Below, in pieces: positions 8,111 through 16,384 of a stretch of DNA of 64,000 nt (positions are counted from its first letter, which is position 1; each line of letters starts with the position of its first letter). Source of the stretch: Aldehydirespirator sp963662645. Its GTDB lineage: Bacteria; Actinomycetota; Acidimicrobiia; Acidimicrobiales; Aldehydirespiratoraceae. Under the pieces are notes generated by a model that saw only the letters and a list, made by a program, of their open reading frames with translations, was not told the DNA's origin and made no database searches. A program made the position numbers and the translations under genes. The stretch lies in assembly GCA_963662645.2 (NCBI GenBank), contig OY759762.1, forward strand, positions 3,410,001-3,474,000, given 5' to 3'.

Positions 8111-10683
8111 AGTCGATGACCGCGGCCGAGGTCCGCAAGGCCTTCGTCGACTTCTTCGTCGAGCGGGGCCATACCCATCATCCGTCGGCCAGCCTGATCC
8201 CCCACGACCCCACGCTGCTGTTCACGGTGGCGGGAATGGTGCCGTTCAAGACGTACTTCACCGGCGAGCAGCAGGCCCCGTTCTCGAGGGCGGTCACCGT
8301 CCAGAAGTGCGTCCGGGCCGGGGGCAAGCACAACGACCTCGACGAGATCGGGCGCACGTCCCGCCACCTGACCTTCTTCGAGATGCTCGGCAACTTCAGC
8401 TTCGGCGACTACTTCAAGTCCGATGCCTGCGCCTGGGCCTGGGAGCTCGTGACCGGTGTGTTCGGCCTCGATCCCGGGCGGCTGTGGGTGACTGTCCACC
8501 TCAGCGACGACGAGGCCGAGGCCATCTGGCGCGACGAGGTCGGCGTCCCCGCGGAGAGGATCCAGCGGCTGGGCGAGGACAACTACTGGCGCATGGCCGA
8601 TGTGGGCCCCTGCGGGCCGTGCTCGGAGATCTTCTGGGACAAGGGGCCCGACTACGGCCCCGGCGGCGGTCCCGCCCACGGCGGCGAGGAGCGCTACATC
8701 GAGGTCTGGAACCTGGTGTTCATGCAGTTCGAGAGCACCCCGGACGGCACCGAGATCCCGCTGCCGAAACCCTCGATCGACACCGGCCTGGGCCTGGAGC
8801 GAACCGTGGCCGTGCTCCAGGGTGTGGACTCGGTGTGGGAGACCGACGAGTTCGTCGCCCTGCTCGACGCGGCCCAGCAACTGAGTGGCGCCACGTTGGG
8901 CGAGTCCGAGCCTCGCGACGTGTCGCTTCGCATCCTCGCCGACCACGCCCGCTCCACGTCACTGCTGGTAAGCGACGGGGTGTTCCCGTCCAACGAGGAC
9001 CGCGGCTACGTGCTGCGTCGCATCATCCGCCGGGCCGTGCGCCACGCCTACCTGCTGGGGGTGGAGGCGCCCGTCATGGGCGGCATGGTCGACAAGGTCG
9101 TTGAGGTGATGGGCGAGGCCTATCCCGACCTGGCCCGCAACCACGGCTACGTGCGGGATGTGATCGACCGCGAGGAGCAGCGCTTCCGCCAGACGCTGCG
9201 CACCGGGCAGGCCATCCTCGACGGCCGCTTGGCAGGTCTGGCCCCCGGCCAGCCGATCGACGGCGAGGTCGCCTTCCTGTTGCACGACACCTACGGCTTC
9301 CCCCTCGAGGTCACCGTCGAGATCGCTGCCGAGAGGGGCGTGGAGGTGGACACCGAGGGCTTCGCGGCGGCCATGTCCGAACAGCAGGAGCGGGCCCGCA
9401 GCGCCCGCTCGGTGGCCGCCACCGACGACGTGGCCCCGTTCGTGGCGCTGTTCTCGGCGACGGGACCCACCGAGTTCAGCGGCCGGGCGGAACTGACGAC
9501 CTCCGGACGGGTGCTGTACGCGGCGGACGGCCGGGTGGTGCTCGACCGCACACCCTTCTATGCCGAGAGCGGTGGCCAGATTGGAGACACCGGAGAGATC
9601 TCGTGCGAGTCGACCGGTGCCCGGGTGCGGGTCACCGACACCGTCTACGGGGTGCCCGACCTCCATGTCCACCTAGTCGAGCCGATAGACGGGGAGCTGC
9701 GCGTCGGCGACGAGGTCACCGCCGCGGTAGACGCCGAGCGCCGGGCCGGCATCCGGCGCAACCACACGGCGACCCACATCCTGCACTGGGCGCTGCGGGA
9801 GGTTCTCGGCGACCACGTCAAGCAGCAGGGTTCCTGGGTGGGCCCTGACCGTCTTCGCTTCGACTTCAGCCACTACGAAGCTCTCACGCACGAGCAGATC
9901 ACCGAAGTGGAGGACCTCGTCAACTCCGAGGTGCTCGACAACGAGTCGTGCCGTCACTACGAGACCACCTTCGACCACGCCCAACAGATCGGCGCGGTCG
10001 CCTTCTTCGGAGAGAAGTACGGCGACATGGTGCGGGTGCTGGAGGCCGGCCGTCACTCGGTTGAGTTGTGCGGCGGCACCCATGTGCGGGCGCTGGGCGA
10101 CATCGGGGCGTTCCACATCACTTCCGAGGCGTCGATCGGTGCCAACATGCGCCGCTTGGAGGCCATCACCGGTCACGACACGCTGACCCTGCTGCGCGAC
10201 CGGCAGTCGCTCATCGAGGGCGTGGCCCGCTCGCTGGGAGTGCCCTCGGCCGAGCTGGCCGACGGCGTGGCCAAGCGACAGAGCGAGACAAAGGCCCTGC
10301 GGGCCGAGGTCGCGGAGTTGAGGCGCCGGGTGGCGCTGAGCCGCGCCCCGGAGCTCGCGACGACAGCAGTGGAGGGCGTGGTGGTGGCCCGGGTCGATGA
10401 TGTGGGCCGCGACGGTCTGCGCGACCTGGCGGTGTCGATACGCGAGATCGACGGCGTGAGGGCCGTGGTGCTGGGCACTGCGCTCGACTCGGGGGGAGCA
10501 GCCCTGGCCGCGGCGGCAACCGAGGGCGGCGGGTTCCACGCCGGCGAGCTCATCGGTGACGCCAAGAAGACGATCGGTGGCGGAGGTCGGTCCGCGGCCG
10601 ACCTCTGCGTGGCCGGGGGCAGGGACGCCGACCGTCTGGACGAGGCCCTAGACCTGGTGCGCGCCGCGGCTGGCCTTCTCTGA
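8107..10683 (+). CDS. alaS: Alanine--tRNA ligase
   Basis: Class II synthetase, 858 residues, full length. N-terminal catalytic domain (TAAEVRKAFVDFFVERGH; GRTSRHLTFFEMLGNFSFGD), the editing domain with zinc/editing motifs HTATHILHW (about residue 554) and CGGTH (about 655), and the C-Ala domain ending in GGGGRSAADLCVAGG. The editing site removes mischarged Ser/Gly. GTG 8107 overlaps the preceding TGA; ATG 8116 is an alternative. Its stop codon lies in the first unit of a triplicated 37-bp segment that leads into ruvX. Confidence 0.96.
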   Translation: MKSMTAAEVRKAFVDFFVERGHTHHPSASLIPHDPTLLFTVAGMVPFKTYFTGEQQAPFSRAVTVQKCVRAGGKHNDLDEIGRTSRHLTFFEMLGNFSFGDYFKSDACAWAWELVTGVFGLDPGRLWVTVHLSDDEAEAIWRDEVGVPAERIQRLGEDNYWRMADVGPCGPCSEIFWDKGPDYGPGGGPAHGGEERYIEVWNLVFMQFESTPDGTEIPLPKPSIDTGLGLERTVAVLQGVDSVWETDEFVALLDAAQQLSGATLGESEPRDVSLRILADHARSTSLLVSDGVFPSNEDRGYVLRRIIRRAVRHAYLLGVEAPVMGGMVDKVVEVMGEAYPDLARNHGYVRDVIDREEQRFRQTLRTGQAILDGRLAGLAPGQPIDGEVAFLLHDTYGFPLEVTVEIAAERGVEVDTEGFAAAMSEQQERARSARSVAATDDVAPFVALFSATGPTEFSGRAELTTSGRVLYAADGRVVLDRTPFYAESGGQIGDTGEISCESTGARVRVTDTVYGVPDLHVHLVEPIDGELRVGDEVTAAVDAERRAGIRRNHTATHILHWALREVLGDHVKQQGSWVGPDRLRFDFSHYEALTHEQITEVEDLVNSEVLDNESCRHYETTFDHAQQIGAVAFFGEKYGDMVRVLEAGRHSVELCGGTHVRALGDIGAFHITSEASIGANMRRLEAITGHDTLTLLRDRQSLIEGVARSLGVPSAELADGVAKRQSETKALRAEVAELRRRVALSRAPELATTAVEGVVVARVDDVGRDGLRDLAVSIREIDGVRAVVLGTALDSGGAALAAAATEGGGFHAGELIGDAKKTIGGGGRSAADLCVAGGRDADRLDEALDLVRAAAGLL

Positions 10684-10793
10684 AGTGCGGGGCCCTGGGG
10701 CTCGGCTCGGGTTTCCGTTGAGGTGCGGGCGGCAGTGCTCGGTCTAGGGGTCGGTTGAGGTGCGGGCGCTGGGGCTCGATCTGGGGGAGCGCC
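10681..10793 (+). repeat. Three imperfect tandem copies of the alaS/ruvX junction
   Basis: Units begin at 10681, 10719 and 10756 with TGA(A/G)GTGCGGG and continue into CTGGGGCTCG-like sequence (periods 38 and 37 bp). The TGA of unit 1 is the alaS stop codon; the GTG of unit 3 is the ruvX start codon. Unit 2 contains both motifs but is used by neither gene. Confidence 0.8.
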
Positions 10794-11182
10794 GGGTCGG
10801 TGTGGCGGTGTGCGACGCCGCGGGGACGGTGGCCACGCCCGTCGAGACGCTGGTCCGCAGCGGGGACGCCGAGCGCGATCTGGACGCAGTCGCCGCCCAA
10901 GTGGCCGACTGGCAGGCCGAGATTGTGGTGGTCGGGCTGCCCATTTCGCTCGACGGCAGCGAAGGTCCGGCCGCCAGGACGGCCCGGGCAGAGATCGACC
11001 TGCTCGGGCGGTTCCTGGACGTGCCCGTCGTTTCCTACGATGAGCGGCTGACCACCGTGATCGCCGAGCGGAGCCTCATGGAGCAGCAGATGAAGGGGCC
11101 GAAGCGACGCGGGGTTGTCGACCAAGTGGCCGCCGCGGTGATGCTCCAGTCGTGGCTCGACGCGGGCATGCCCCGTGGCTGA
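10760..11182 (+). CDS. ruvX: Putative pre-16S rRNA nuclease RuvX/YqgF
   Basis: 140 residues with an RNase H-like fold: GLDLGERRVGVAV at the N-terminus, VVGLPISLDG in the middle, DERLTT (about residue 94) and DQVAAAVMLQSWLD near the C-terminus. YqgF-type enzymes mature the 16S rRNA 5' end. The catalytic acidic residues (Asp7, the Glu/Asp of DERLTT, and Asp of VDQVAA) are present. It sits in the conserved alaS-ruvX-mltG order and overlaps mltG by 8 bp. The weak TAGGGG upstream lacks the final T of a good -10 element, so its promoter is unclear. Confidence 0.93.
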   Translation: MRALGLDLGERRVGVAVCDAAGTVATPVETLVRSGDAERDLDAVAAQVADWQAEIVVVGLPISLDGSEGPAARTARAEIDLLGRFLDVPVVSYDERLTTVIAERSLMEQQMKGPKRRGVVDQVAAAVMLQSWLDAGMPRG

Positions 11183-12707
11183 TCGCCAGGGCCGCGGCCG
11201 GCGCCCGTCGAAGCTGTCGAGCTTCATTACCGGCCACCCCGACAGCGGCCCCCCTTCCCGGCCCGCGCCACCGCCGCCCGGCGCTCCAAGTCGCCCGCCC
11301 CAGTCCCGAACGCGTCCGGCCGGGCCTTCCGGGCCGACTGGATATTCCCAGCCGCCTCCAGCCCGTCCGGGCCCTCGGCCCGACCGGCGCACCCAGCGGC
11401 GAGTGCAGCGCGCGGAGCGCTCCCGTCGGCGGGCGGTCCGTCAGGCGGCCCGGCGCGACGAGAAACGTGTCGTAGCGGCTCGGGGCGGCTGGTCGACCGT
11501 CGATCAGGGCCAGATGGTCGTGGTGGAGGAAGAGCTCGGCGACGACCCCCTCGTCGATCCCGTCTACGACGCCGCGGACCGCAACTGGGTCCGTTATCGC
11601 CCCTTCTGGGGCGGGTTCGCCCGCTTGGTGGTGGTGATCGTGGTGGTAGTGCTGGCCGTCGGGTGGGCCCGGGGGCGCATCTACGGCTGGGTGGACGCTC
11701 AGATCGCCCCGGAGGGACTGCCGGGAGACGCGGTGGAACTGACCATTCCCCAGGGGGCGTCCGTCAACGAGATCGCCGGCGAGCTCCAGAGCGCCGGAGT
11801 GATCTCCAACGCCACTGTCTTCCGCTACTGGCTGCGCTGCGACGGCGAGCTGACCATCACCGGGTTCCTCGGATGCGACTCGGTGGTGGCCGTCGAGGCG
11901 GGCGACTATGTCCTGTATGAGAACATGGACTTCGAGTCGGTGCGCATCGTGTTCGAGGCCGGGCCTCTGCCCGAGGTGTTCGAGCTTGTGAGGATTCCCG
12001 AGGGCCTTCGCTGGAGCGAGATGGCCCCGCGCCTGATGGAGGAGAATCCCGCCTTCGAGTGGGGCGACCTCGAGGCGGCCTACATCTCGCTGGTGCGGGA
12101 GGCGTCCTACCTGCCCGACGAAGCGCCGGTGAGGAGCCTCGAAGGCATGCTCTTCCCGGCCACCTACGACATCAACGCCGACGACCTCGCCGATGAGCAC
12201 GGCTTCCTCTTGCGCCTCTCCGACGAGTTCGACCGCCGCTTCGCCCGCCTGCTGCAGGATCCCGGTCTCCATCCCGACATCGTCGAGTTGGGTCTGGTGC
12301 CCTATGAGGTGGTCATTGTGGCCAGCCTCATCGAGGAGGAGGCTCTGGTGTCCGAGGACCGGGCCAAGATCTCCCGGGTGATCTACAACCGGCTGGCCGA
12401 GGGCATGCGCCTCGACATCGACGCCACCGCCTGCTACGCCGCGGCCAAGTCGTGCGCCGATCTCACTTCGGCCGACATCCGGCTGGACTCGCCCTGGAAC
12501 ACTCGGGTGGTCGCGGGTCTGCCCCCGACGCCCATATCGGCGCCGGGCGAGGCGTCGCTGGAGGCTGCGCTGCAGCCTGCCGACGGCGATTGGCTGTTCT
12601 ACGTCCGCACCGATGAGGGAGGGGTGAGAGGGGCGCACCACTTCCACCGCACGCTGGAGGAGCACCAGGAGCAGGTCTCCATCTGCCGCGAGCTCGGATA
12701 CTGCTGA
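11175..12707 (+). CDS. mltG: Endolytic peptidoglycan transglycosylase MltG (YceG-like)
   Basis: 510 residues. A long Pro/Arg-rich cytoplasmic N-terminus (1-140) precedes one transmembrane helix (about 148-165), a LysM-like region (LTIPQGASVNEIAGELQSAGVI) and the YceG catalytic domain with IVASLIEEEALVSEDRAKISRVIYNRL, whose first Glu is the expected catalytic residue, and PWNTR..GLPPTPISAPG. MltG cleaves nascent glycan strands at the membrane and sets their length. The extended, low-complexity cytoplasmic tail is common in actinobacterial homologues. GTG 11175 overlaps the ruvX end. Confidence 0.93.
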   Translation: MADRQGRGRRPSKLSSFITGHPDSGPPSRPAPPPPGAPSRPPQSRTRPAGPSGPTGYSQPPPARPGPRPDRRTQRRVQRAERSRRRAVRQAARRDEKRVVAARGGWSTVDQGQMVVVEEELGDDPLVDPVYDAADRNWVRYRPFWGGFARLVVVIVVVVLAVGWARGRIYGWVDAQIAPEGLPGDAVELTIPQGASVNEIAGELQSAGVISNATVFRYWLRCDGELTITGFLGCDSVVAVEAGDYVLYENMDFESVRIVFEAGPLPEVFELVRIPEGLRWSEMAPRLMEENPAFEWGDLEAAYISLVREASYLPDEAPVRSLEGMLFPATYDINADDLADEHGFLLRLSDEFDRRFARLLQDPGLHPDIVELGLVPYEVVIVASLIEEEALVSEDRAKISRVIYNRLAEGMRLDIDATACYAAAKSCADLTSADIRLDSPWNTRVVAGLPPTPISAPGEASLEAALQPADGDWLFYVRTDEGGVRGAHHFHRTLEEHQEQVSICRELGYC

Positions 12708-12741
12708 TGGGTGGGCTGCCGCCAACGTCCCCCAGCGAAAT

Positions 12742-12780
12742 CCCTGTGGTTGCGGACCTCCTGCGTCCTCCAGCACAGGG
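12742..12780 (+). terminator. Hairpin after mltG (weak terminator candidate)
   Basis: CCCTGTG (12742-12748) pairs with CACAGGG (12774-12780) around a 25-nt loop in the 109-bp mltG-aroE gap. No T run follows, so termination is only a possibility. Confidence 0.3.
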
Positions 12781-12816
12781 ACTTGCGGAAGTCGGGGACG
12801 GGGACCGGCGGGGAGC

Positions 12817-13836
12817 ATGGGCATGACCTCCGCAAGGCCGGAGCGGGTGGCCGCGGTGATCGGCGACCCGGCGCGCCACTCGCGCTCGCCCGCGATCCAC
12901 AATGCCGCGTTCGCGGCGACGGGCATCGACTGGGTGTTCACCGCATTCGAGGTGCCTGCGGGGGCCGGAGCCGCCGCGCTGGAGGCGATGAGGGTCCTGC
13001 AGCTGGCCGGACTGTCGGTCACCATGCCGCTCAAGGCCGAGGTGGCCGAGGCCGCGGACTTGCGTGACGACGAGGTAGCGGTGCTCGGCGCAGCCAACTG
13101 CATCGTGCCGGTGGGCGACGGACGGCTGCACGCCGCCAACACCGACGCGGCCGGTTTCGTTGCCGGACTGAAGGCCGATGCCGGGATCGGGCCCGACGGC
13201 CTCCGGGTGGCGCTGCTGGGGGCTGGCGGGGCTGCCCGGGCGGTGGCCTGGGGACTGGCCGCGGCCGGCGCCGCCGACGTGGCTGTCATCAACCGGACAC
13301 CGTCCAAGGCCCAAGCGGCAGCCGACATCGCCAGCGCCGCCGGACGGGTCGGACAGGCCGAACCGGCCGGGGAGGCCGGGCAGGCGGGACGGGCCGGGGA
13401 AGCCGGGGAGGGCGGGCAGGCCGGGCAGGCGGGACGGGCCGGGGACGCTGGGGAGGGCGGGGAGGCCGGGCAGGCGGGACGGGCCGGGGACGCTGGGGAG
13501 GGCGGGCAGGCGGGACGGACTGAACCGGTGGGCCGGGTCGGGTCTATCGGCGACATCGCTGCCGCTGACATCGTGGTGAACGCGACTTCGGTCGGCATGG
13601 GTGCGGACTTGTCCGTGCCCTGCGATCCGACCTTGCTGCGGCCCGGCCAGATCGCGGTGGATCTGGTGTACGAGCCTCTGGAGACTGCATGGCTGGCTGC
13701 CCTGCGGCAGCAGGGCGTGGAAGCTCACAACGGCCTGTCGATGCTGGCCTACCAGGCCGCGGCGGCCTTCGAGCTGTGGACCGGCCTCGAGGCTCCTGTC
13801 GACGCGATGCGCCAGGCCGCGATCACTGGCCGGTGA
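12817..13836 (+). CDS. aroE: Shikimate dehydrogenase with an internal collagen-like insertion
   Basis: NADPH-dependent reduction of 3-dehydroshikimate in the shikimate pathway. Substrate-site motifs VIGDPARHSRSPAIHN and LSVTMPLK (catalytic Lys73), the Asn/Asp of AANTDAAGF, the nucleotide loop LLGAGGAARAV, VINRTPSKA and VVNATSVGMG are all present, so the enzyme should be active. It is 339 residues, about 60 longer than usual. The excess is residues ~180-240, made of Gly-X-X triplets (GQAGRAG, EAGEGGQA) encoded by three 45-bp tandem repeats at 13378-13512, placed in the loop after the NRT motif. GGGGAGC before ATG 12817 is a plausible RBS; ATG 12823 is an alternative. Confidence 0.93.
   Translation: MGMTSARPERVAAVIGDPARHSRSPAIHNAAFAATGIDWVFTAFEVPAGAGAAALEAMRVLQLAGLSVTMPLKAEVAEAADLRDDEVAVLGAANCIVPVGDGRLHAANTDAAGFVAGLKADAGIGPDGLRVALLGAGGAARAVAWGLAAAGAADVAVINRTPSKAQAAADIASAAGRVGQAEPAGEAGQAGRAGEAGEGGQAGQAGRAGDAGEGGEAGQAGRAGDAGEGGQAGRTEPVGRVGSIGDIAAADIVVNATSVGMGADLSVPCDPTLLRPGQIAVDLVYEPLETAWLAALRQQGVEAHNGLSMLAYQAAAAFELWTGLEAPVDAMRQAAITGR
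13378..13512 (+). repeat. Three 45-bp tandem repeats inside aroE
   Basis: Units start at 13378, 13423 and 13468, each beginning GGGCAGGCGGGACGGGCCGG and coding 15 residues of Gly-X-X triplets. The period is an exact multiple of 3, so frame is kept. Units 2 and 3 share GGGGACGCTGGGGAGGGCGG. Confidence 0.9.
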
Positions 13837-13878
13837 TTGCCGCGGCCGCGGCGCGGCACCTCCCTGCCGTCGCCCCCG

Positions 13879-14005
13879 GGAGGCCGAGCGGATAGATCGC
13901 GATTGGCTTGCAGGTTCGTGAGATGTGTGGCGAGGCGGTTGTCTGAGCGGCCCGGGAGCGCAGCCAACAGGAGCGGGAAGGGCACCACTGCAATGCGACG
14001 GGTTC
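13879..14005 (+). repeat. Family B dispersed intergenic repeat, copy B2
   Basis: Starts with GGAGGCCGAGCGGATAGA and later has CTGAGCGGCCCGGGAGCGCA (about 13944-13963) and CCAACAGGAGCGGGAAG, then GCGACGGG. It is the most diverged copy and occupies most of the 243-bp aroE-aroB gap, where aroC and aroK are often found in actinobacteria. Apart from this repeat and the aroB promoter I see nothing else in the gap. Confidence 0.65.
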
Positions 14006-14067
14006 TCACCTTTCCGCGCCCTTCGTCCGGTGAACGCGGCGCTCCGGGTGCCTCACCGGCGCGTCGG

Positions 14068-14073
14068 TAGGCT
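14068..14073 (+). promoter_or_regulatory. -10 element (TAGGCT) of a probable leaderless aroB promoter
   Basis: TAGGCT ends exactly 6 nt before the aroB GTG at 14080, with no Shine-Dalgarno sequence between. Confidence 0.5.
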
Positions 14074-14079
14074 TTCCGG

Positions 14080-15102
14080 GTGCCGCCGTCCGCTTCGCAT
14101 GCCCATGTTGTGACCGTCGCGCTGGGCGACCGCTCCTACGACGTCCATGTCGGCGGGGGAGTCCGGGCCCGGCTCGGCGAGGTTGTGCCGGCCGGGGCGC
14201 GCCGGGCCGCGGTGATCACCCAGGCAGGCGTCGGTTGGACCGTCGACAGCGGCCTCGACCAGTCGGTGTTCACCCTTGCCGACGGCGAGGAGGCCAAGTC
14301 GCTGAGCGAGGTCGAACGGCTCTGCCGCGCGATGTCGCAGGCGGGCTTCACCCGCTCCGATGTGATCGTGGCCGTCGGCGGGGGAGTGGTCACCGACCTG
14401 GCGGGCTTCGTGGCCGCCGTCTACCACCGCGGCATGCGCTACGTCTCGGTGGCCACCACGCTGCTGGCCCAGGTGGACGCGGCCATCGGGGGCAAGACCG
14501 GAGTCAACCTGCCGGAGGGCAAGAACCTCGTCGGAGCGTTCTGGCAGCCGCACGCCGTGCTGTGCGACACCGAGATGCTGGCCACGCTGCCGCCGCGGGA
14601 GCTGCGCAGCGGCCAGGGCGAGCTGGCCAAATACCACTTCTTGACCGGCGACGACCTCGACGCCCTCGACACCGACGAGAGGATCGCAGCCGCGGTGCGC
14701 ATCAAGGCCGAGGTCGTGGCGGCCGACGAGCGTGAGGGAGGCCGGCGGGCCATCCTCAACTACGGCCACACGCTGGCCCACGCGATCGAGACGGCGGGAC
14801 GCTACGACCTGCGCCACGGCGAGGCGGTGGCCGTCGGCCTCGTCTACGCGGCCGAAATAGCCGTGCGGCTGGGCCGCATCGACTCAGAGCGCGTGGCCGC
14901 CCACCGGCGGGTGGTGTCCGGCTACGGCCTGCCAGACCGGCTGCCGGCAGTGCTCGACGACGACGAGCTGCTGGCGCTGTTCGGCCGGGACAAGAAGGCT
15001 GTCCACGGCGTCACCTTCGTGCTCGACTCGGATCGTGGCGTCGAGCCGGTGACCGGCGTACCGGAGACGGTGCAGCGGGAAGCGCTGGCGGCGATTAGAT
15101 GA
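14080..15102 (+). CDS. aroB: 3-dehydroquinate synthase
   Basis: NAD- and metal-dependent cyclisation of DAHP to 3-dehydroquinate, second step of the shikimate pathway. 340 residues with the NAD loop VGGGVVTDLAGFVAAVYHRG, TTLLAQVDAAIGGKTGVNLPEGKN, and metal/substrate motifs GELAKYHFL, LNYGHTLAHAIE and LRHGEAVAVGL. The last codons (REALAAIR and stop) are repeated 74 bp downstream at the start of the next gene. The neighbours aroE and the peptidase are as in other actinobacteria, but aroC and aroK are not in this window. Confidence 0.95.
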   Translation: MPPSASHAHVVTVALGDRSYDVHVGGGVRARLGEVVPAGARRAAVITQAGVGWTVDSGLDQSVFTLADGEEAKSLSEVERLCRAMSQAGFTRSDVIVAVGGGVVTDLAGFVAAVYHRGMRYVSVATTLLAQVDAAIGGKTGVNLPEGKNLVGAFWQPHAVLCDTEMLATLPPRELRSGQGELAKYHFLTGDDLDALDTDERIAAAVRIKAEVVAADEREGGRRAILNYGHTLAHAIETAGRYDLRHGEAVAVGLVYAAEIAVRLGRIDSERVAAHRRVVSGYGLPDRLPAVLDDDELLALFGRDKKAVHGVTFVLDSDRGVEPVTGVPETVQREALAAIR

Positions 15103-15178
15103 GCGCTGGGACGGGGCGGAACGTGGGTGCTCTGGCGGGTGGCGCGCTGCGGGAAGCGCTGGCGGCCATTCGATGAGC
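15072..15178 (+). repeat. Duplicated aroB/pepQ junction
   Basis: 15072-15104 and 15146-15178 are near-identical (GCGGGAAGCGCTGGCGGC, then ATT, then GATGAGC). The first copy ends aroB; the second would also encode REALAAIR-stop but provides the ATG of the peptidase overlapping that stop. An ancestral ATGA overlap seems to have been duplicated, inserting 74 bp. Confidence 0.75.
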
Positions 15179-16333
15179 CTCGCGGCGGCGGAGTCCGCGC
15201 CGACGCCGGCAACCGCGGCCGACGCCTTGCGGTGCCTTCCGCCGCTGCGGGCCGACGGTCGCATCGACCGGCTCCGGGGCCGGCTGGCCGACTCGGGCGT
15301 CGACGCAGCCGTGATCGCCGAGCCCGCCAATGTGAGGTGGCTCACCGGCTTCACGGGTTCCAACGGCACCGTTGTGGTGCTCGGCTCCGGCGAGGCCCTG
15401 CTCGTCACCGACTCTCGCTACGCCGAGCAGGCGCCCGCACAGCTGGCGGCCGCCGGCTGCCGGAACGCAGTGGAGGTGGTGGTGGCCCGCCGGGCCGCGC
15501 ACGCGGCGGCCGAGCGGCTCGGCGGGGTGGCCCGGCTCGGCCTGGAGGACAGTGTCTCCTGGAGAGAGCAGATTCGCTGGAGCGAGGCTGTGGACTCTGA
15601 GACAGTGCCGCTCACCGAGGCCGTCGAGGAACTGCGGGCCGTCAAAGATCCTGCCGAGCTGGCCCGCATGCAGGCCGCGGCCAGGATCGCGGACCAGGCG
15701 CTGGCCGCTGCTGAGCCGCTGCTGCGCCCCGGCGTGACCGAGGCGCAAGTCCAGCAGGCCCTCGACGACGCCATCCGGGCTGCGGGCTCACCCGGACCCG
15801 CCTACGACACCATCGTGGCCTCGGGTCCCAACAGCGCGCTTCCCCATGCCCGGCCAACCGAGCGGGAGTTCCAAGCCGGCGATCTGGTGATCGTCGACGT
15901 CGGAGCGACGGTGGACGGCTATCGCAGCGACATGACCCGCTCGTTCGTTCTGGGAGATCCCGACGAGCAAGCCGAAGCCATGCTGGATCTGGTGGGTCGC
16001 AGCCAGTCGGCCGGGGTCGAAGCAGTGCGCCCCGGCGTGGAGGCGGGCGACATCGACGGCGCCTGCCGCGCGGTCATCGAGGAGGCCGGCATGGGCGAGG
16101 CCTTCGTGCACGGCTCGGGCCACGGTGTCGGTCTGGACGTCCACGAGCTGCCCCGGGTGACTTCGAGGTCGAGCGCTGTGCTGGAGCCCGGCAACGTGCT
16201 GACTGTCGAGCCGGGCGTGTACTTTCCCGGAGTCGGGGGCGCCAGGCTGGAGGATCTGCTGGTCGTAACCGATGACGGATACCGTCTGCTAACGCTCCAC
16301 CCGAAGATCCCAGTGGTGCCGCTGACGGCATAG
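15173..16333 (+). CDS. pepQ: M24 family Xaa-Pro aminopeptidase/dipeptidase
   Basis: 386 residues in creatinase/aminopeptidase P architecture: N-terminal domain (LTGFTGSNGTVVVLG about 60-75) and a C-terminal pita-bread metallopeptidase with the dinuclear-metal ligands in VDVGATVDGYRSDMTRSF (two Asp), GSGHGVGLDVHE (His), TVEPGVYFPG (Glu) and GARLEDLLVV (Glu). Cleaves peptide bonds involving proline; exact specificity (dipeptidase or aminopeptidase) cannot be set from sequence, so the symbol is by position. It lies between aroB and efp as in other actinobacteria. Confidence 0.9.
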   Translation: MSLAAAESAPTPATAADALRCLPPLRADGRIDRLRGRLADSGVDAAVIAEPANVRWLTGFTGSNGTVVVLGSGEALLVTDSRYAEQAPAQLAAAGCRNAVEVVVARRAAHAAAERLGGVARLGLEDSVSWREQIRWSEAVDSETVPLTEAVEELRAVKDPAELARMQAAARIADQALAAAEPLLRPGVTEAQVQQALDDAIRAAGSPGPAYDTIVASGPNSALPHARPTEREFQAGDLVIVDVGATVDGYRSDMTRSFVLGDPDEQAEAMLDLVGRSQSAGVEAVRPGVEAGDIDGACRAVIEEAGMGEAFVHGSGHGVGLDVHELPRVTSRSSAVLEPGNVLTVEPGVYFPGVGGARLEDLLVVTDDGYRLLTLHPKIPVVPLTA

Positions 16334-16384
16334 GACGATTAGGACGATCAGACGGTCGCTTCACCGGCATTCACCTGCGAACGA

